A stretch of DNA of 11,920 nt from NCBI GenBank assembly GCA_039810885.1, contig JBDHXV010000063.1, positions 1 to 11,920 on the forward strand, in the 5' to 3' direction. The notes below the pieces were generated by a model. It ran no database searches. It was given only the letters and a program-made list of their open reading frames with translations, and was not told the DNA's origin. The stretch's first letter is position 1. Every line of letters starts with the position of its first letter. A program made the position numbers and the translations under genes. The stretch comes from BJGO01 sp039810885. GTDB lineage: Bacteria > Bacteroidota > Bacteroidia > Chitinophagales > UBA10324. This document shows, one piece after another, positions 7,941-11,920 of the stretch.

Positions 7941-8592
7941 AGCTGATGTAGTTTTTCTCGTCTTTTAAATTATAGAATTGTAGAAGTGCATTAAGTTCAT
8001 TTTGCATTTTATCTCGCGACATTTTCATGCTCTTATCCTCCTTATAGGAAACACGCAAGATAACTTTAGTGAATCCGGGTTTACATCCGGTCAAAGACAT
8101 CAGTTCCATTGGAATGTATTTAAACATTCGAGATATCTCATAAGGATTTTTATTGAGTGATTTGAATATATAGTCAGATTTTATATAGTAATAGCAAAGT
8201 AATGAATCCGTTATACGAATAGGCTCCTGATTCAATATGTCAAGAATAAATTCATTATCAAAATTATAATAAGGTGTGGCATATTCATTATCCAAGTTTA
8301 ACTCATCGAGGATGTCGAGTCGCTTATTAATTTTTGTATAGAATACCGGCTTTAATTTGTTGGGTTGATAGTAGATAAAATAATTTTCATTCTTATTTGC
8401 CAGGCGTTCCAAGATGTTGCTAATGTCAACCCGAACATCACTATTTAAACGAACGCCGGCTCGTATATCTGCCTGTCCATTGTCTATATATACCAATGAA
8501 AGAGATTTTTTTTCAGTAGTAAAGGTTTGCTGAGCACATACTGATAATACAGTAAGTGAAGTAAGGAGAACAAGTAGCAAATGAGGTTTCAT
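7918..8592 (-). CDS. Small exported protein of unknown family (TssQ position)
   Basis: The product has 224 residues with a cleavable signal peptide (1 to about 20, hydrophobic core LLLVLLTSLTVL, likely cleavage at CA|QQ). C19 sits in an LSVC sequence that only poorly fits a lipobox because of the valine at -1; a lipoprotein is possible but not favoured. The mature part is rich in Tyr, Asn, Asp and Lys with no membrane segment and no motif I recognise. It contains a tyrosine-rich centre (YATPYYNF, 104-111; LLCYYYIKSDYIF, 131-143) and ends in a strand-like segment (KNYISYDIQVL). Its stop overlaps the next start by 23 bases, and its own start is 6 bases after the stop of the PKD protein, so it is tightly bound into the operon. 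Lying between a membrane-anchored protein and the TssR candidate, it occupies the place where TssQ would be expected, but this is positional inference. I do not assign a function beyond a periplasmic or outer-membrane-facing part of the envelope module. Confidence 0.75.
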   Translation of the reverse strand: MKPHLLLVLLTSLTVLSVCAQQTFTTEKKSLSLVYIDNGQADIRAGVRLNSDVRVDISNILERLANKNENYFIYYQPNKLKPVFYTKINKRLDILDELNLDNEYATPYYNFDNEFILDILNQEPIRITDSLLCYYYIKSDYIFKSLNKNPYEISRMFKYIPMELMSLTGCKPGFTKVILRVSYKEDKSMKMSRDKMQNELNALLQFYNLKDEKNYISYDIQVLD

Positions 8593-8598
8593 ATATGC

Positions 8599-9597
8599 TT
8601 ATTTGTAACGATAAGTAATGGTGGCCATGTTGATTTTACCGGTTTTCTTATCCGTTGTCATATCTGCAGAAATTATTTGAATCTGCCCGGCATTAGCTTT
8701 ACATTCATTAATAAAGGATGCCAGTTTCTTGGTTTCTGTTTTTCCATCTTTAATCAACTTTACATCTGTATTTTGATTATTTAGAAAGTTATCTGCAATC
8801 CACTCCCGGTTATCATTGTAGTTGAGCGAGCCATTATCTGCAATCTGAGTCAATCTATTTTTAAGTTCTGAAGCAGATATCGTTTTAGAGTTTGTAGGAG
8901 CAGGTGTAGGTGTAGGGGCAGGTGTAGGTGTAGGTTTGGGCTTTTCCTCTTTAACTTTTGTTTCTTGTTTGACAATAGGCTTATCATTTACTGTAGGTGG
9001 CGTTGTAGCTATAGGCTTTGTTATTATAACGGTCTTGTAAACCGGTTCTGAAACATCGGTGCTGCAAGAGACTTGATACGTACCTGCCATCTTGTAAGTA
9101 TAAGTAACTTTTTGTTCACGAGAATCTATGCGACCACTATATCCAAATTTCCAGTCATACTTTTTTGCGCCTTCTGCCAGGCAAGCAAATTCCAACTTCT
9201 CGCCCACCTTCCCTTCAGAAGGTCCCGAGATGGCTGCAACAGGCTTTGTTGATGTTTCTTCAACCAGTGCCTCTACTACAATTGCGAAAGTATCCTTACA
9301 TTCTATCTTATTATTTACAAACAGCGAGATGATATATCTTCCGGGATTATCATATTTATATTTTCCTTCTTGAGTTTCAAATGTACCTGAGCCATCGCCC
9401 ATGTCCCATTTCCATTGTTTTGCATTGGGAGATTCATCTTTAAAGGATATTTCAGTACCGACTAATACTTTACGTTCGCTCACGCTGAAGATTGCTTTTT
9501 GACATTCTTCGGCGCCACCAAAATATTTTTTAAATCCAAGTATCAGCAGAGCCAAAAGAATAACTGCGCCGACTACAAAAAGAATTCGTTTATCCAT
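8599..9597 (-). CDS. Membrane-anchored protein with two PKD-like domains and a Pro/Thr linker (TssP position)
   Basis: This 332-residue protein has a single uncleaved N-terminal membrane helix (residues 5-22, IN-anchored with only MDKR inside). PKD-like domain 1 (about 33-108) shows the classic WDMGDGSG strand (64-71) and a GRYIISLFV final strand (86-94). PKD-like domain 2 (about 117-192) has WKFGYSG (149-155) and GTYQVSC (172-178) in the equivalent places. A Lys/Pro-rich linker follows, containing PTPTPAPTPTPAPT (222-235). The last 95 residues form a separate unrecognised alpha/beta domain beginning SASELKNRLTQIAD. The design is an inner-membrane anchor, a rigid stalk, a flexible spacer and a distal domain, suited to reaching across the periplasm toward the outer membrane or peptidoglycan. 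PKD folds usually mediate protein or carbohydrate contacts. In a T6SSiii locus it could be one of the Bacteroidota-specific envelope components (TssO/TssP-like), but I assign no symbol. It starts 23 bases after the outer-membrane protein gene. Confidence 0.78.
   Translation of the reverse strand: MDKRILFVVGAVILLALLILGFKKYFGGAEECQKAIFSVSERKVLVGTEISFKDESPNAKQWKWDMGDGSGTFETQEGKYKYDNPGRYIISLFVNNKIECKDTFAIVVEALVEETSTKPVAAISGPSEGKVGEKLEFACLAEGAKKYDWKFGYSGRIDSREQKVTYTYKMAGTYQVSCSTDVSEPVYKTVIITKPIATTPPTVNDKPIVKQETKVKEEKPKPTPTPAPTPTPAPTNSKTISASELKNRLTQIADNGSLNYNDNREWIADNFLNNQNTDVKLIKDGKTETKKLASFINECKANAGQIQIISADMTTDKKTGKINMATITYRYK
8897..8932 (-). repeat. Two 18-base tandem repeats encoding the Pro/Thr/Ala linker
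   Basis: Two adjacent 18-base units (8897-8914 and 8915-8932) differ at one base and encode repeated TPTPAP blocks of the linker in the PKD protein. The unit length is a multiple of three, so gain or loss of copies would change spacer length without breaking the frame. Smaller GTAGGT-type subrepeats continue to about 8936. Confidence 0.85.
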
Positions 9598-9620
9598 ACT
9601 ATTAATTAAGTGTTGTTTTT

Positions 9621-11354
9621 TTATCTGTTAAAGATTGCATACGTTAATCCCACATTAATTCCCCAGGACAAAATATTGTTACGACCGATACCCTTTGTTA
9701 AGGATTGATAACTTTTCAACTCTCGGTTGCCATTGCTGTAATCAGTTTTATTTTCCTTCCAATAGGTATTATAATAAACGCTCGACTCGCTGTTATTTAA
9801 TTGTGTATAGATAACAACCAGCCCGGCATTATAATATAACTTACCGGTAATCAACTTTGCAAATTGAATCTTGCCAATATAGGTTAAAGTCAAACCTTTA
9901 AAACCTATGTTTTTATTATTATCGGATATTTGGGGTGTTAAGGAACTACCATAGAGTAGTAAGTCTTCAAGAGCATTGCTTTTTGAGTTATCAAATTTTA
10001 TTACTGACGGTGAGGATAAGTCATCGTTGATATCTGTTGCAATAAACTTTCCAATGCTCGGATCATACTTCGCATAGGAGTAGTAATTAAATGCAGGGGC
10101 GTCTTTTGTAAAAGACCATTGTGCTTTCGTAAAACTGGGACCTACACCTATGCTTAATTTCAGAAAAGAAGTTACAGCATCCGCATTCTTATTACTGATA
10201 TTGTATTTATACTTTAGAAACAAAATAGGTGCTGTTAAAATGGAATAATTGATTTGCTCTTCAATATTATCTGCAGAAATTATTTTTCTAACACTCTCAA
10301 TTGTATGTTTATTCTCCGGGTCTATGTTCTTATCGATGAAACTAACATAAAAGTTGTCAATCCCAATTGTCTGCTTAGCATTGGTGTATATCATTCCAAG
10401 GCCTAACCCGATAATTCTTTTTTTGCGTCCAAAATAATATTCTAACTCTGCTGCGGCATGCCATTGCCCTAGTGTTGATTTCTTAAATATATTAAAATCT
10501 TGTTTTAGAGCAAATTGATCCGGATTGTCATTAGGTGCAAAAGTATTCTTATATCCTTGCGTTAGGTTATTCTGGAATTTGTCTTTGCTAAAATCAACGA
10601 ATGTAAGAGTTCCTCCTATATTGATATTAAACACGATACGTTCCCCAAAGGCTGGAGGGCAGCCTCGGTTAGAAATGACCCCGCGTGTGCCGGGGCATTT
10701 ATCTTCACTTCCAAATACCAAATCTCCATCCGAGTCATTGCTGAATTTTATCTTAGAAGATTTTCCCGCATTTGCCACTTTAGTAATCAATGCACCGGTA
10801 TAATCTTCATTAAATGAAAAAGTGAGTGTAACGGTATCACGATTATAGGTTATGGGTGAATTCTCAGTAAACAAAACAACGGGAGGCCCAATCGTGGATT
10901 TTGCACGAAACTCTTTCTCAATTGTTATATAGACTACGTTTTCTTTAAAATCATTCAGATTAACGGATATGTTTCTAATCTTGATAATATCGATTCCCTT
11001 CATATAATACTGACGTATCTCTTTAACATATTTATCAATATCCATCAGATCTAAATCATAAGCCACGTCATAAACATTTTGTTGCTGAATGATGTGAGGG
11101 TTTCTAAACAGATTAGGGACAAACTCGTTATAGATATCAGCATTATCAGAAAAGAGGCTACGAAATTTATTTTCGGCTTCTGTGGTGATTGAATCCACAC
11201 CCTGTGTTTTGAACTTATTATAATCTTCGTAAACATTCAGCAGTGAGTCTATCAATTTAAAAGCCCGCATTTTTTTCTCCCAACTGATTTCTTGAGCATA
11301 ACTGCTTGCGATACTAACAAAACAAATAATAAATAAGAGTAATCTTTTTTTCAT
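9621..11354 (-). CDS. Outer-membrane beta-barrel-like protein with a thrombospondin type 3 motif
   Basis: This is a 577-residue exported protein. A signal peptide (1-20, cleaved at YA|Q) is followed by a helical region (about 25-120) and a strand-rich region (to about 200). Next is a thrombospondin type 3-like motif (207-233) with DSDGD, EDKCP, SNRGCP and two cysteines (220, 232), the pattern that binds calcium in TSP3 repeats and often joins the barrel and periplasmic domain of OmpA-like proteins. After it, residues of about 240-577 are rich in alternating aromatic/hydrophobic strands (for example HAAAELEYYFG, IIGLGLGMIY, LSWGINVGLTYAIFN), which suggests a beta-barrel that ends near the C-terminus. 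No OmpA peptidoglycan-binding domain is present, and the order is soluble part first, barrel last. The specific family is not recognised. The ATG overlaps the preceding stop by 4 bases, and the next gene starts 23 bases on, so it belongs to the T6SS-linked operon. An outer-membrane partner or docking site for the envelope complex is a reasonable but untested idea. Confidence 0.75.
   Translation of the reverse strand: MKKRLLLFIICFVSIASSYAQEISWEKKMRAFKLIDSLLNVYEDYNKFKTQGVDSITTEAENKFRSLFSDNADIYNEFVPNLFRNPHIIQQQNVYDVAYDLDLMDIDKYVKEIRQYYMKGIDIIKIRNISVNLNDFKENVVYITIEKEFRAKSTIGPPVVLFTENSPITYNRDTVTLTFSFNEDYTGALITKVANAGKSSKIKFSNDSDGDLVFGSEDKCPGTRGVISNRGCPPAFGERIVFNINIGGTLTFVDFSKDKFQNNLTQGYKNTFAPNDNPDQFALKQDFNIFKKSTLGQWHAAAELEYYFGRKKRIIGLGLGMIYTNAKQTIGIDNFYVSFIDKNIDPENKHTIESVRKIISADNIEEQINYSILTAPILFLKYKYNISNKNADAVTSFLKLSIGVGPSFTKAQWSFTKDAPAFNYYSYAKYDPSIGKFIATDINDDLSSPSVIKFDNSKSNALEDLLLYGSSLTPQISDNNKNIGFKGLTLTYIGKIQFAKLITGKLYYNAGLVVIYTQLNNSESSVYYNTYWKENKTDYSNGNRELKSYQSLTKGIGRNNILSWGINVGLTYAIFNR
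11351..11354 (-). other. ATGA stop/start overlap
   Basis: Read on the minus strand, ATGA at 11354-11351 holds both the start codon of the outer-membrane protein gene and the TGA stop of the T9SS-sorted protein gene. This is the classic arrangement for translational reinitiation and ties the two genes together. Confidence 0.85.
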
Positions 11355-11920
11355 CGTAGTATCATTACCTTTTGAGTTAATAATGAGGCATTATTATCAT
11401 GATATTGAAGTATATAAATTCCCGAAGCAATATCTCTGATATCTATAGTTTGAATTGGGCTGGTTACCTGTAATGACTTGATTATTCTGCCATCAGGCGC
11501 ATTTAATGTGAGCACAGCCTTGCCATTAAAATAAGGAACTTCAGCTACGATCTGATCCGATGCAGGGTTAGGATACACCTTAAAAAATGTTTTTAGATAG
11601 TCATAAGGAGTTGACAAGACGTTAGAAACGTTGTTTAAGAATGAGCGTTGAATGCAAGAGTTAGAACTGCTTTTGTAATCAACATAATAATAAAATTCAT
11701 CTGTATTTAGTGTTCCGACATTAAACACAAAAACAGCTTGGTTTTGTGTGGGATATAATGGTAAAGCAATTGTATTAAGCTCAAACGACGAGTTATCATT
11801 AAAAATATTCTTAGGCACTTTATACCAAGAATATTCAACTGAACTCAAATCATATAATACAGCCATAGAGGCCGGATTAACCGTTAACTGGAACGTGTTA
11901 GCATAAGGCAATGAACTATT
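11351..11920 (-). CDS. T9SS-sorted secreted protein, C-terminal part (5' end outside window)
   Basis: The frame is open through the right edge and gives 189 residues before the TGA stop. A TTG at 11911 could be taken as a start, but the reading continues upstream of it (Asn-Ser-Ser) with no signal peptide, so the true start lies outside the window. The last 78 residues (about 112-189) are a type A T9SS sorting domain. They show VYPNPASDQI (115-124), then strand-rich segments, GRIIKSL (144-150), the IASGIYILQY block (164-173) and the terminal KVMILR. Such domains direct proteins across the outer membrane by the Por/type IX system, after which the domain is usually removed and the protein is attached to the surface or released. 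The upstream 110 residues look like a strand-rich adhesion-type repeat (VEYSWYKVP; AVFVFNVGTLNTDEFYYYVD), and the family is not recognised. It overlaps the outer-membrane protein gene by 4 bases. Confidence 0.85.
   Translation of the reverse strand, partial: NSSLPYANTFQLTVNPASMAVLYDLSSVEYSWYKVPKNIFNDNSSFELNTIALPLYPTQNQAVFVFNVGTLNTDEFYYYVDYKSSSNSCIQRSFLNNVSNVLSTPYDYLKTFFKVYPNPASDQIVAEVPYFNGKAVLTLNAPDGRIIKSLQVTSPIQTIDIRDIASGIYILQYHDNNASLLTQKVMILR

Noticed and set aside
8533..8592. Lipoprotein signal in the 224-residue protein (LSVC).
   Set aside because: Valine directly before the cysteine is a poor lipobox, and a standard cleavage site two residues later before Gln-Gln fits Bacteroidota type I signal peptides better; kept only as an alternative.
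8897..8932. Tandem repeats as a phase-variation switch.
   Set aside because: Units are 18 bases, so copy changes keep the frame and only alter linker length; there are just two copies.
10525..10803. A 92-codon open frame on the plus strand.
   Set aside because: It is opposite the TSP3 and barrel region of the outer-membrane protein gene and has no start signal or motif of its own.
11351..11911. A complete 186-residue protein starting at the TTG at 11911.
   Set aside because: The same frame stays open to the window edge, the candidate N-terminus has no signal peptide although a T9SS cargo needs one, and TTG starts are rare; the gene is cut by the window.

Overview
The window is AT-rich and its features point to a member of the Bacteroidota. 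Secreted proteins carry signal peptides ending in Ala-Gln, one protein has a type IX secretion (T9SS) C-terminal sorting domain, and there are PKD and thrombospondin-type-3 modules. A promoter-like site matches the Bacteroidota -33/-7 consensus (TTG-N20-TAnnTTTG). I read the window as part of a subtype iii type VI secretion system (T6SSiii) locus, the contractile injection system typical of this phylum. The genus cannot be fixed from the sequence.

All eight genes lie on the minus strand, so transcription runs from the right end to the left. In that order they are: (1) the 3' end of a T9SS-sorted protein (11920-11351); (2) an outer-membrane beta-barrel-like protein with a calcium-binding-type thrombospondin-3 motif (11354-9621); (3) a membrane-anchored protein with two PKD-like domains and a Pro/Thr linker (9597-8599); (4) a small exported protein of unknown family (8592-7918); (5) a large periplasmic SH3-like/von Willebrand A protein, probably TssR (7940-5487); (6) a one-polypeptide ABC transporter of the MacB/FtsEX mechanotransmitter type (5483-3030); (7) a ClpB/ClpV-type disaggregase, TssH (3017-534); and (8) the 5' part of tssB, the small sheath subunit, which runs off the left edge. 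The first seven genes are separated by 23 bases or less or overlap (4 and 23 bases), so they look like one transcript. The only gap of note, 79 bases between tssH and tssB, holds a good Bacteroidota promoter match. No gene-free stretch reaches 300 bases. I saw no RNA gene, insertion sequence, CRISPR array or attachment site.

Functionally, tssB would begin the structural sheath part of the locus beyond the left edge, and TssH would recycle contracted sheaths. T6SSiii loci lack the proteobacterial TssJLM trans-envelope complex and use Bacteroidota-specific proteins (TssN to TssR) instead. The PKD protein, the small exported protein and the vWA protein sit where TssP, TssQ and TssR would be expected; only the TssR call is made with moderate confidence. 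The most unusual content is the MacB/FtsEX-like transporter placed 3 bases after the TssR candidate and 12 bases before tssH, and the outer-membrane protein plus T9SS cargo co-transcribed with the envelope genes. Together they suggest an extended, possibly cell-wall-remodelling and outer-membrane-spanning, module of a T6SSiii apparatus.
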